Assembly: GCF_033100115.1 (NCBI RefSeq) | Contig: NZ_CP136910.1 | Span: 496,001-560,000 of the forward strand | DNA length: 64,000 bases | Source: Anaerocolumna sp. AGMB13020 | GTDB taxonomy: Bacteria; Bacillota; Clostridia; Lachnospirales; Lachnospiraceae | Direction of reading: 5' to 3' | In this document: one piece after another, positions 18,195 to 26,530 of the stretch | Layout of the letters: each line of letters opens with the position of its first letter | Numbering within the stretch: position 1 is the stretch's first letter | Made by a program: the position numbers and the translations under genes | Notes under the pieces: model-generated | Database searches by the model: none | What the model was told of the DNA's origin: nothing | The model's input: the letters and a program-made list of their open reading frames with translations, nothing else

Positions 18195-18698
18195 TTAAAT
18201 ACTTTCCAGAATACTGTTAACTACTTCTTGCAGATTTTTACCCTCTGTTATTATCTTTATATGCGCAGCTTCTTCATAATGGGGAAGACGGTAGTCATAC
18301 AAAGCTTCCATACGATTGGAGCCATCCTTATCTACCAGCAAAGGTCTTGTTGTATCACTTTTTAGCCTTGCTGCCAGTACTTCCTTGGATGCTTCCAGGT
18401 AGATGACCGTTCCAAGCTCTTTTAACAAATCGGCATTTCCAGGTGTTATTGGCAAACCTCCACCTACGGATAAAACTGTTCTCTGCAATATACCCACGAA
18501 ATCTCTGACAGTTTCTGTCTCCATTTGCCGAAACACTTCTTCTCCCTGGGTTTCAAATATTCTGCTGACTGGTTGTCCTTGCTTCTGTTCAATATACTTG
18601 TCCGTATCCAGAAAATCATACCCAAGTCTCTTCGCCAGCTGTTGCCCCGCTGTTGTCTTACCACAGCCCATAAATCCTATCAGTATTATGTTATTCAT
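18195..18698 (-). CDS. aroK: Shikimate kinase
   Basis: Phosphorylates shikimate with ATP. It shows a P-loop GFMGCGKTT at residues 8-16, the shikimate-binding Asp in FLDTDKYIE, and the GGG loop in SVGGGLPIT. 167 residues is typical. The ribosome site is weak (AGAGAGAAC). The neighbouring aroQ and the distant aroF-tyrA-aroA block together supply much of chorismate synthesis; aroB, aroE and aroC are not in the window. Confidence 0.93.
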   Translation of the reverse strand: MNNIILIGFMGCGKTTAGQQLAKRLGYDFLDTDKYIEQKQGQPVSRIFETQGEEVFRQMETETVRDFVGILQRTVLSVGGGLPITPGNADLLKELGTVIYLEASKEVLAARLKSDTTRPLLVDKDGSNRMEALYDYRLPHYEEAAHIKIITEGKNLQEVVNSILESI

Positions 18699-18814
18699 AT
18701 GTTCTCTCTCTATATATTTGACGAATAGCCCTCTTCTCTCTAGTATAACTAAGCTTTAATAAATTGAGATTTCTACACCATAGAGAGTTTCCTGATCTAA
18801 GTCAAATCCATATT

Positions 18815-19336
18815 TCATTTTTTATGAATATACTTTCTCTTTTTGTGTAAGTTTTTATAAAAGAATAACACGACTTTCTCCAGATAACGCTTAAGAATTA
18901 TCTGAATTTCAATGTCCTTTCCCACCGGCTTGACAAAGTAACTCTTCAGTCCTGCCCTTCTTGCTCCATAAACATCCGTGAACAATTGATCGCCCACAAA
19001 TACGGTATTCTTCAGATTCGTTCCCAGAACTTTAACACCTTTTAAATATCCTGTTCTGGCAGGTTTATTTGCTTTAAAAACATAACTTTGATGGAGATCT
19101 TTATTAAATCGCTTTACTCTTTCTTCACTGTTATTGGATATAAAACAGACTTTAAAGCCTAACTCCACCAACTCTCTTATCAGTTTCTTCGCTTTATCAT
19201 CCGCGTCTTTACCATGTTCAACAAGTGTGTTATCTATATCGAACAGAATCCCTCTGTACCCTTTTTTATACAGGTCAGCGTAATCTATTTCATAAGCGGA
19301 ATCCGCAGATTCATCCGGGTAAAAAATATGAATCAT
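18815..19336 (-). CDS. yqeG: YqeG-type HAD phosphatase (IIIA subfamily)
   Basis: HAD-superfamily hydrolase of 173 residues. The nucleophile motif is LFDIDNTLV (DxDxT), motif II lies at ISNNSE, the Lys at ANKPARTGYL and motif IV at GDQLFTDVYGARRAG. Homologues in Firmicutes are called YqeG, and a related family includes phosphatidylglycerophosphatases, so a role in phospholipid synthesis is possible but not shown. The ATG at 19336 follows AGAGGATAAG. The C-terminus is strongly basic. Confidence 0.85.
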   Translation of the reverse strand: MIHIFYPDESADSAYEIDYADLYKKGYRGILFDIDNTLVEHGKDADDKAKKLIRELVELGFKVCFISNNSEERVKRFNKDLHQSYVFKANKPARTGYLKGVKVLGTNLKNTVFVGDQLFTDVYGARRAGLKSYFVKPVGKDIEIQIILKRYLEKVVLFFYKNLHKKRKYIHKK

Positions 19337-19482
19337 CTTATCCTCTCTTTCCGATTTCAGCAATTGGTTTTTCCCATAGCTTTTCTCACAATTATATCAG
19401 ATATGAATAGTTGTTGGCAAGACTCCTATTACGTTATATTCAGGTTGTGAAGCTACCAGTAATAATATTCATATGGAACCAT

Positions 19483-19523
19483 AAAAACGGACGAATGATT
19501 CCAGGCTGGAATTCAATTCGTCC
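19483..19523 (-). terminator. Hairpin terminator downstream of the PTS operon
   Basis: GGACGAAT and ATTCGTCC close a longer imperfect stem including TTCCA/TGGAA, followed on the minus strand by GTTTTTATGG. It is 325 bp past the ptsI stop, beyond the minisatellite. Confidence 0.55.
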
Positions 19524-19712
19524 ATTTATAAGGGTGTTTAAGAATTACATTACTTTTTGTTAGCGCTCTGGTTCTTCAGATATCAATATCTTGCAATATC
19601 TGCTTCTTATTACATCTACTACTTGTTATATTGATAGCTTGCCAAAACTAATTCTAGCTATAACAGCTTGGTATATCAGCTTTTTTATATTACTTCTAGT
19701 TGTATTAATTCT

Positions 19713-19815
19713 TTGTTATATTTAATTCTTGCTATATTTAATTCTGCTATATTTAATTCTTGCTATATTTAATTCTTGCTATATTTAATTCTTGCTATAC
19801 TTAATCTTGCTATAT
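19713..19815. repeat. 16-bp AT-rich minisatellite after ptsI
   Basis: About six tandem copies of TTGCTATATTTAATTC, four of them identical or one base different, followed by a decayed copy. The rest of 19364-19848 holds diverged versions of the same unit and one terminator hairpin; no gene is seen. Confidence 0.85.
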
Positions 19816-19848
19816 CCTCTTATATTTATTTCTCTTTATATTTCCTTC

Positions 19849-21471
19849 TTATATCTGCTTACGAATATTATTAACTGCATTGCGGACCGGTAATATGAAT
19901 GGAGAGGAAACGGATAATTCATCTATTCCCATATTAATAAATGTTTCCGTCATCGTAAGGTCAGCACCAAGTTCTCCGCAGATTCCAACCCAGCAGCCTT
20001 CTTTGTGTCCGTTGTTGATTACCATTTGAATCATTTTAAGAACTGCCGGGTGGCAGGCGTCATAGAGAGCATCCAGTTTAGGGTTTTGGCGGTCAATAGC
20101 CAATGTATACTGTGTCAGGTCGTTTGTACCAATACTGAAGAAACTCACTTCTTGCGCCAGAACATCACTTTCCATAACTGCGGCAGGAGTCTCTATCATA
20201 ATGCCCTGCTCTATTTCACCATAAGCGATGCCCTGTTCTGTCAGCTCCTTCTGTACCTCACTTACAATGATTTTAATCTGCCTTACTTCCTCTACAGATA
20301 TTATCATAGGATACATTACTGCTAAATTGCCATATACACTTGCTCTGAGCAAAGCTCTTAACTGCGTTTTAAAGATATCCGTTCTGTCAAGGCATATTCT
20401 GATGGCTCTGTAACCCATTGCAGGATTTTCTTCTTTCTCCAGGTTGAAATAATCAATCTGCTTATCTGCTCCGATATCCAATGTACGAATAATTACCTTT
20501 TTACCATCCATTTTTTCAAGAACGCTGCGATAGGCATTAAACTGCTCCTCTTCTGTGGGAAAAGTATTTTTCTCAAGATAGAGGAATTCACTTCGAAAAA
20601 GACCGATTCCTTCTGCATCATTTTCAAGTACCTTAGACACATCCTCTACACTTCCGATGTTGGCATAGAGATTGATTTTTCTTCCGTCTAAGGTCTTCGT
20701 CTCCTGCCCCTTAAGCTTCTGCAAGCTCCTGCTGCTCTCTATATCCTCCTGCTGTTTCTTTCTCATCTCAGACAGCACTTCATCATCGGGCTCGATAATC
20801 AGCGTACCCGAATAACCGTCCAGAACAGCCATTTTACCATTTAATTCTGATACTGCAGGAATACCTGTCAGGGCTGGAATGTTCATGGTTCTTGCTAAAA
20901 TTGCAGTGTGAGAATTAACAGACCCCAGTTCAGTGAGAAATCCGAGTATTCTGGATTTATCCATTTGAACAGTTTCGCTGGGGGATAAATCTTTTGCCAG
21001 AATAATAGCTGGTTCTGTCCAGGTATCTTTATTTACCTGTTTCTTTAATAAGCAGGAAACTATTCTTTCAGAAATATCCTTTATGTCAATTGCTCTCGCT
21101 TTAAAATATTCATCTTCCAATTCAGCAAACATCTTTGAGAAATTTTCACCGGTTTGATTAACTGCGTATTCTGCATTCACTTTTTCCTGGGATATCATGT
21201 TTAATACAGAGTCGATGTAATCCTCATCTTCCAACATCATGGCATGTACTTCAAAAATAGCTGCACTTTCTTCACCGGCTTCTTTTAAGGCTTTTTGATA
21301 AAGCTCCTGAAGCTCCCTGAGGGCTTGTTCTTTTGCTTGTCTAAAGCGTATGATTTCCTTGTTCTCATCTTCAATCTGTTCTCTTTTTATTACTTGTTCT
21401 TCTTTTTCGTAATAAAAAATTTTCCCAATGGCAATACCATTATATATTGACTTTCCACTATAATTCTTCAT
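19849..21471 (-). CDS. ptsI: PTS enzyme I (phosphoenolpyruvate-protein phosphotransferase)
   Basis: General cytosolic PTS component that moves phosphate from PEP to HPr. The phospho-acceptor is His188 in GSVNSHTAILARTMN. PEP-binding signatures are GIGLFRSEFLYLEK and SIGTNDLTQYTLAIDRQN, and the active-site Cys is in GICGELGAD. 540 residues is somewhat shorter than the usual 570-575 but nothing essential is missing. It is 45 bp downstream of ptsH and is the last gene of the licT-ptsBA-ptsH-ptsI run. Confidence 0.95.
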   Translation of the reverse strand: MKNYSGKSIYNGIAIGKIFYYEKEEQVIKREQIEDENKEIIRFRQAKEQALRELQELYQKALKEAGEESAAIFEVHAMMLEDEDYIDSVLNMISQEKVNAEYAVNQTGENFSKMFAELEDEYFKARAIDIKDISERIVSCLLKKQVNKDTWTEPAIILAKDLSPSETVQMDKSRILGFLTELGSVNSHTAILARTMNIPALTGIPAVSELNGKMAVLDGYSGTLIIEPDDEVLSEMRKKQQEDIESSRSLQKLKGQETKTLDGRKINLYANIGSVEDVSKVLENDAEGIGLFRSEFLYLEKNTFPTEEEQFNAYRSVLEKMDGKKVIIRTLDIGADKQIDYFNLEKEENPAMGYRAIRICLDRTDIFKTQLRALLRASVYGNLAVMYPMIISVEEVRQIKIIVSEVQKELTEQGIAYGEIEQGIMIETPAAVMESDVLAQEVSFFSIGTNDLTQYTLAIDRQNPKLDALYDACHPAVLKMIQMVINNGHKEGCWVGICGELGADLTMTETFINMGIDELSVSSPFILPVRNAVNNIRKQI

Positions 21472-21516
21472 TTATCAGCCTTTCATAACCCATAATTACT
21501 GTAATTTGCAGATATT

Positions 21517-21774
21517 TTATAAATTAGCATTAAAATATTCTTCCAGTCTTTCTATTGCCAGTTCTTCATCTGTTCCTTCTGCAGTAATTGTTACGGCGGC
21601 CGCATTTTTTACTCCCAAGGACATAACCGCCATCAGCTTTTTTAAGTCAGCTGTTTTTCCTTCTGTTTCAATTGTTACTGCTGCCTCCAGGTCTTTCACA
21701 AGTTTCACAAGCTGACCTGCTGGTCTTGCATGGATACCAATTGAGTCTGTTATTACATAATTAAATTTTTTCAT
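21517..21774 (-). CDS. ptsH: HPr phosphocarrier protein with Lys at position 46
   Basis: An 85-residue phosphocarrier accepting phosphate from enzyme I on His15 (GIHARPAG). Aligned without gaps to Bacillus HPr, position 46, which is the Ser phosphorylated by HPr kinase in Firmicutes, is Lys here (DLKKLMAVMSLG against NLKSIMGVMSLG in Bacillus). Such a protein can carry phosphate for sugar uptake but cannot be regulated at that site. Ribosome site ACAGGGA. It lies between the EIIBA gene and ptsI. Confidence 0.93.
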   Translation of the reverse strand: MKKFNYVITDSIGIHARPAGQLVKLVKDLEAAVTIETEGKTADLKKLMAVMSLGVKNAAAVTITAEGTDEELAIERLEEYFNANL

Positions 21775-22041
21775 GTTAATTCCCTGTCATAGTTTTACTA
21801 TGCCCGCTTACAATGCGGCCTTTCTTTTCTTCCATAATTTTATAGGCATATATCTTTCTATCTAAATATATACACTTTAACAACAAATAATCATGATTGG
21901 TACAGCCTAAGTCAGGGCTCCTCCGTTAAATGGCTGCCATCCTTTTCAATCCCTTTCTTATATCAAGCGAAACTTTTCTTTTTATAATAAAGCCGAATTA
22001 GCTGGCTTTCCTACTTAGAATTCATTCATAAACTAATTTCA

Positions 22042-22797
22042 TTAAGGTAAAATGGTCAGAAAATCATCTTTTGCTCTGACTGTATCCTTATCCGTTACCA
22101 GCACTTCCAGATAATCCTCTGGATTACTAACAATTATTGGAGTTGTTATATCATAACCGGCTTTTTGGATCTCCTCCATATCAAATTCCAGCAGCAGCTG
22201 ACCTTTGGTAACTCTTTCACCCTGTTTTACTTTTGCTGCATAGTATTTTCCACCAAGTTCTACCGTATCCATTCCCACATGAATCAGTATTTTAACGCCT
22301 GCATCACTGACAAGTCCAATAGCATGTTTTGTTTCAAATACTGTCTCAACTTTACCGCTGTCAGGTGCATAAACCTTGCCTTCTAACGGAAGGATCGCAG
22401 CACCTTTTCCTAAAATTCCCTGAGAGAAGGCTTCATCCGAAACCTCGGACAGACTAATAACCTGCCCGCTTAAGGGTGCACCTAGTATTAATTTTACTTT
22501 TTTAAGAGTTCGGGGCTTTTTAGCTTCCTCAACCGTTTTGGCATTGTCAACATAATGTCCCAGCTTTTGAAGCTCCTCACATACATGACTTACATCTGTG
22601 CCAATGATTATCTGAAACTGTCCGTTTTTTGTAACGGCACCTTGTACCCCTTTCAGATTTTTAATAGCTTCTACCTTTGCTTTTTGGGAATCTTTTAATT
22701 GAAAACGAAGACGTGTCATACAATTTGTAACACTAATTACATTTTCCTGACCGCCTACATATTTCAGAATTTCGGACGCCAAATTAATATAATTCAT
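22042..22797 (-). CDS. PTS EIIBA protein of the glucose/beta-glucoside family, no EIIC
   Basis: A 251-residue cytosolic fusion: EIIB domain (residues 1 to about 85) with the phosphocysteine in SVTNCMTRLRF (Cys26), a linker, then an EIIA domain of the glucose type (about 110-251) with the two active-site histidines in KHAIGLVSDAG and ILIHVGMDTVEL. The membrane EIIC found between B and A in BglF-like transporters is absent, so it must pair with an EIIC encoded elsewhere. The ATG at 22797 follows AGAGG. Its leader contains a RAT-terminator switch and a 91-bp repeated element directly before the start codon. Confidence 0.9.
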   Translation of the reverse strand: MNYINLASEILKYVGGQENVISVTNCMTRLRFQLKDSQKAKVEAIKNLKGVQGAVTKNGQFQIIIGTDVSHVCEELQKLGHYVDNAKTVEEAKKPRTLKKVKLILGAPLSGQVISLSEVSDEAFSQGILGKGAAILPLEGKVYAPDSGKVETVFETKHAIGLVSDAGVKILIHVGMDTVELGGKYYAAKVKQGERVTKGQLLLEFDMEEIQKAGYDITTPIIVSNPEDYLEVLVTDKDTVRAKDDFLTILP

Positions 22798-22888
22798 TTT
22801 AACCTCTATTCTTGCGTACGCTCTTAGCACATACCAGGTTTGTGGTGCGCAAGCACAAACTTGCGGTTGAAAAATTTATTTTTCAACC
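22798..22888 (-). repeat. Repeated structured leader element, copy A
   Basis: With the start codon, 94 bp that match 25437-25530 at 87 positions with no gaps. It contains a 10-bp hairpin GGTTGAAAAA/TTTTTCAACC with a TAAA loop, CGCAAG/CTTGCG, and a GCGCACCA/TGGTATGTGC pairing, and ends with the ribosome site AGAGG. It abuts the EIIBA start codon. Confidence 0.85.
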
Positions 22889-22965
22889 TATCCCTTTTCG
22901 TGATATATCAAACTTTTCTTTGATATTCAAGTAATGTTTAATTATTCCTTACTCGATAACTTTAT

Positions 22966-23036
22966 ATAAAAAGACCCGAAAAAAACAGCTCTTAAAGTAA
23001 ATAGTTAAATTTACCCTGCTGCTTTCTCCGAGTCTT
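22966..23036 (-). terminator. Terminator of the ptsBA antitermination switch
   Basis: On the minus strand AAGACTCG pairs with CGGGTCTT, with inner pairing of AAAGCAGC to GCTGTTTT, followed by TTTTTATA. Its 5' arm overlaps the RAT at 23030-23060, so the two structures exclude each other. Confidence 0.75.
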
Positions 23037-23060
23037 GCTGAACCTAATCATAACAATCTC
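23030..23060 (-). promoter_or_regulatory. RAT antiterminator upstream of the EIIBA gene
   Basis: A 31-nt element whose 5' half is GAGATTGTTATGATT and whose 3' half is GCAAGACTC, matching the known ribonucleic antiterminator pattern (GGATTGTTACTG... GGCAAAACC). A LicT/BglG protein would bind it and prevent the overlapping terminator. Confidence 0.75.
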
Positions 23061-23112
23061 ATAAACATTGCTTTCCTTACACACCTATATATCGTAATAC
23101 CATGGTTAACAA

Positions 23113-23949
23113 CTAATCCACTTTATTTACTACTCGTGAAATATGAATTGTCAGATATAATAACTCATCCGAACTTAATACATATCCAAATTTATCCTCT
23201 ATAAATCTGCTAACTTCCACAACACATTCATATTCCTTCTTATATTTATTAATCACCAGTTCAAGAACATCCTTATCCCCTTCCGGATAATTTGTATTAT
23301 TTAAGATTCTCTGTGCAAAGAATTTTAAATGCGTTATATATCGATAATAATTTAAGGAATTTTCATCGTATTCAATTTTGAAATAATCTTTTACAATATT
23401 AGAGATTTCCTGCATTATTTCCGTCAGCTTAATGGCTGTGGCCTTGCCTTCACCTATTTCTGCATTCACAAAATGCAAGGCTATATGAGCAGCTTCATCT
23501 TCAGGTAATTCAATTCCTGTCTTCTGGTGGATAAGTTCCAAGGCAGAAATACCAATGGAGAATTCATCCTTGTAGAAGCGTTTGATATCATGAAGGAGGG
23601 GATTCCTGACATAGATACCGCCTCTGGCATTCTCAATTGCATTGGATATATGGTCCGGCAAGGAGATGTAAATGGTGTCTACCAGTTTTTTTCCGTATTT
23701 TACTTTAGCATCCTCAATTATTTGCTGGGAATACAAAATGCAATCCATCGATATATTATTTACCAACTCTACAAACTGGCTGATTACCTTATCATCTGTG
23801 GGAGCAAATTTCTTTTCTATTTTCGATTCATCAACCGTATCTCCTCTGGCTTTTTGAAATCCCAAACCCGAACCAAACAGCACATATTCCTGCTGTTTCT
23901 CATTCCTTGCCACGATTGAATTATTATTTAATATACGTACGATCTTCAT
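23113..23949 (-). CDS. licT: BglG/LicT family transcription antiterminator
   Basis: A 278-residue RNA-binding regulator: N-terminal CAT domain (MKIVRILNNNSIVAR to about residue 55) that binds the RAT hairpin, then two PTS regulation domains with the conserved histidines in SLPDHISNAIEN and AAHIALHFVNAE (PRD1) and THLKFFAQRIL and LYLTIHISRV (PRD2). Both the downstream EIIBA gene and its own leader carry a RAT, so it is probably autoregulated and controlled by PTS phosphorylation. The inducer is probably a beta-glucoside or related sugar; this is inferred from family. Confidence 0.92.
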   Translation of the reverse strand: MKIVRILNNNSIVARNEKQQEYVLFGSGLGFQKARGDTVDESKIEKKFAPTDDKVISQFVELVNNISMDCILYSQQIIEDAKVKYGKKLVDTIYISLPDHISNAIENARGGIYVRNPLLHDIKRFYKDEFSIGISALELIHQKTGIELPEDEAAHIALHFVNAEIGEGKATAIKLTEIMQEISNIVKDYFKIEYDENSLNYYRYITHLKFFAQRILNNTNYPEGDKDVLELVINKYKKEYECVVEVSRFIEDKFGYVLSSDELLYLTIHISRVVNKVD

Positions 23950-24073
23950 AATCTGCCTACTTTCTGTCCAACGATATCAGCGAATTCTGTTACTCCCCTT
24001 TAATCCTTAAGGTTGTGCTTCCGTATGAATTGCTCCAGCTAGTATACACTCTTCTTAAATGAAACTTAATAAA

Positions 24074-24113
24074 TAAAAAAGACAAGAAATACACCGATAG
24101 ATGTAAGTCTTGC
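24074..24113 (-). terminator. Terminator in the licT leader
   Basis: GCAAGACTTACATC pairs imperfectly with GGTGTATTTCTTGTC, followed by TTTTTTATTTATT on the minus strand. Its 5' arm overlaps the RAT at 24105-24135. Confidence 0.8.
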
Positions 24114-24135
24114 CTGATTGAACAGTAACAAACTT
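24105..24135 (-). promoter_or_regulatory. RAT antiterminator upstream of licT
   Basis: A 31-nt element, 5' half AAGTTTGTTACTG and 3' half CAGGCAAGACTT, a strong match to LicT/SacY RAT elements. It begins about 14 bp after a TATAAT -10 box at 24149-24154, so the RAT is near the 5' end of the transcript. The rest of 23950-24394 shows no gene. Confidence 0.85.
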
Positions 24136-24394
24136 TGAATGTAAAGCTATTATAATAAAATTATTAAGCCTTTACCATTGACACATCTCATAAAAATAAT
24201 ATCGAATTTTTGTATACATTTCACACAGCTATACTTGAAATACCCAAACACATCAGCCTTGATTTTTATGTAATGTATGGTATAAATAGTTTTTCCGTGT
24301 TAAAATAAAAGCTAACTTTGCTTATTGAACTATGAATATCTCTGTCCTATAGATCTTAAAGGGCCTTGAGAATATAATTGAACCGGAGGTTATT

Positions 24395-25279
24395 ATGACA
24401 TTACATGTATTAGAAAATGATGAATTAACTTTGAAAATCCATGAAACAGGTGCAGAGCTGACTGCAATATTTGATAAAGTAAGCGGACAAGATTATTTAT
24501 GGAATGCAGATCCTGCTTATTGGAAGCGTTCTTCTCCTGTTCTTTTCCCGTTTGTAGGAAGCTTAAAGGATAAGAGCTATAACTATAAAGGAATTGCTTA
24601 TCCCATGTCACAACATGGCTTTGCCAGAGATATGGATTTTCATGTATCTGATGCAACTGAAAATTCTATTACCTTTAGCCTGGAATCTACAGAAGCTACA
24701 CTAAAAGTATATCCTTTCCCTTTTATCCTTAACATAAAATACACTTTAACAGCCAGAGAAATTGAGGTTGCCTGGGAAGTCATCAATAACGGCAAGGATA
24801 CCATGTATTTCTCAATTGGTGCACATCCTGCCTTTTTCTGTCCCTTAAACAAAGAAGACCGACAGGAAGATTACTATTTTTCCTTTGATCAAAAAGCTCC
24901 TTTTCTTGTTACGAAAATCAATGAGTTTGGACTGACTGTAACAGCGGAAGAACCTGGCTTACTCACAACAGAGCAGGGAATTCTGCCTATTCGTTCAAAG
25001 CTTTTTAAAGATGATGCTCTAATAATTGAAAATAACCAGTCCCACAGAGTCTCTCTTTTAAAACCCGATAAGACTCCCTATGTTACTGTTGCTTTTGATG
25101 CTCCTTTGTTCGGTCTTTGGTCACCAGCGGGTAAAAATGCACCTTTTGTATGTATTGAACCCTGGTACGGAAGATGTGATTCCGATAATTTCAACGGTTC
25201 CTTGGAAGAACGTAAATGGGGAAATAAATTAGAAGTTAGCAAAAGCTTTAACGCGTCATATACTATAACAATCGAGTAA
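24395..25279 (+). CDS. Aldose 1-epimerase family protein (LacX-like)
   Basis: A 294-residue galactose-mutarotase-fold protein. LFPFVGSLKD, the His in MSQHGFARD, the second His in SIGAHPAFFCP and the catalytic Glu region VCIEPWYGRCD follow the pattern of the LacX-type subgroup. It probably interconverts anomers of a sugar or sugar phosphate, but the substrate is unknown. GGAGG lies five bases upstream of the ATG. It is divergent from the licT-PTS operon, which suggests a related role in sugar use. Confidence 0.85.
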   Translation: MTLHVLENDELTLKIHETGAELTAIFDKVSGQDYLWNADPAYWKRSSPVLFPFVGSLKDKSYNYKGIAYPMSQHGFARDMDFHVSDATENSITFSLESTEATLKVYPFPFILNIKYTLTAREIEVAWEVINNGKDTMYFSIGAHPAFFCPLNKEDRQEDYYFSFDQKAPFLVTKINEFGLTVTAEEPGLLTTEQGILPIRSKLFKDDALIIENNQSHRVSLLKPDKTPYVTVAFDAPLFGLWSPAGKNAPFVCIEPWYGRCDSDNFNGSLEERKWGNKLEVSKSFNASYTITIE

Positions 25280-25436
25280 CCAGATACCAGCGATTATTCT
25301 CAACAAACATCCAATTAAATCCGTGTATCGCCAGTTCAGAAATGGGAATCAGGAAGAAATCAAATAACTGTTTTTCAACTACGTATTCAGGAATATCAAA
25401 TTCAAAGATTTGCTATTTTCGAGAGGATACTGGTTC

Positions 25437-25527
25437 GGTTGAAAAATAAAATCTTCAACCGCAAGTTTGTGCTTGCGCACCACAAACTTGGTATGCGCAA
25501 AGAACGTGCGCAAGAATAGAGGTTAAA
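25437..25527 (+). repeat. Repeated structured leader element, copy B
   Basis: With the start codon at 25528, 94 bp that match copy A at 87 positions. Here CAAGTTTGTG can pair perfectly with CACAAACTTG (10 bp), an alternative to the local CGCAAG/CTTGCG hairpin. It ends with AGAGG directly before the ATG. About 45 bp further upstream also show weaker similarity. The remainder of 25280-25436 holds nothing recognisable. Confidence 0.85.
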
Positions 25528-26238
25528 ATGAAAATCCCTGTTATAGGTGTTACCCCCCACTACGAACCCGATAATAATAAGCTTTGCATAGCTTCCATGT
25601 ACCTGGAAGCTATTTTGGATGCAGGTGGAGTTCCTCTTCTTCTTCCTCTGAAAGCTAATGAAGAAGCACTAAAGACAGCAGTTTCGGTATGCGATGGTTT
25701 CCTTTTTACAGGAGGCCCGGATATCGATCCCTTCCGCTTCGGCGAGGAAACCCTTGAGGAATGTGATGTGGTATACCCTGACAGAGATCAGATGGAAGAA
25801 GCAATTTTTAACCTTGCAATTGATACCGGCAAGCCTGTTTTTGGAATCTGCCGCGGAATACAAGTACTGAATGTATTCTTTGGAGGTACCTTATTTCAGG
25901 ACATTACTGCTCAATTCCAACGAGAATTAAAACTGTGCCATTCTCAGAAATCCGGTCGTACTGTTCTTTCACATAGTGTAGCAATCGAAAGGGATTCTCT
26001 TCTTTACGACATTCTTAAGGAAGATACCTTAATGGTTAACAGCTTTCACCACCAGGGCATCAAGGATGTAGCCCCTGGTTTGGAAGTGGCTGCAAGGTCG
26101 AGGGATGGACTGGTAGAAGCTGTGTATTTAAGAGACCACCCGTTCTTTCTTGCCGTTCAATGGCATCCGGAACATCTCTTCCGGGTTAATGAAGGAGCAA
26201 AGAAGCTGTTTACTGCTTTTGTGAATGCCAGCCGGTAA
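25528..26238 (+). CDS. Gamma-glutamyl-gamma-aminobutyrate hydrolase family protein (class I GATase)
   Basis: A 236-residue peptidase C26 protein. The nucleophile elbow is FGICRGIQVLN with its Cys, the catalytic His and Glu lie in VQWHPEHLF, and LFTGGPDIDPFRFGE is the oxyanion-side loop. Relatives hydrolyse gamma-glutamyl amides such as gamma-glutamyl-GABA (PuuD), but no polyamine genes are nearby, so the substrate is open. Its start codon is directly preceded by the repeated leader element that also precedes the EIIBA gene. Confidence 0.88.
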   Translation: MKIPVIGVTPHYEPDNNKLCIASMYLEAILDAGGVPLLLPLKANEEALKTAVSVCDGFLFTGGPDIDPFRFGEETLEECDVVYPDRDQMEEAIFNLAIDTGKPVFGICRGIQVLNVFFGGTLFQDITAQFQRELKLCHSQKSGRTVLSHSVAIERDSLLYDILKEDTLMVNSFHHQGIKDVAPGLEVAARSRDGLVEAVYLRDHPFFLAVQWHPEHLFRVNEGAKKLFTAFVNASR

Positions 26239-26326
26239 TTATGTATACAAGAATTGAAGTACTGCATCAGGTAAATTTCTCTTCTGGCAGTATCTGCTCT
26301 CTATACTCAGAATGTTAAGAGGAATT

Positions 26327-26362
26327 AGGCGTAGTATTTCTATTAACTAGTATGCTACGCCT
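26327..26362. terminator. Bidirectional hairpin between convergent genes
   Basis: AGGCGTAG and CTACGCCT form an 8-bp perfect stem with a 20-nt loop between the C26 gene and the MFS gene. There is no T-run on either side, so termination is uncertain. Nothing else is seen in 26239-26530. Confidence 0.35.
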
Positions 26363-26530
26363 GTCTGTTATGAAACAGTATCAGGAGGATACTCCCCTGG
26401 CCAGACGTTTATCCTATAATAGGGAGAAAAGGAAATGAATGGTGTCATATTATTGCTTTGATAATGCTTTCGCATATTATCTGTAACAGCCGAATACCTG
26501 ATATGTTCCATCTAATCAATACTCCTGTAA

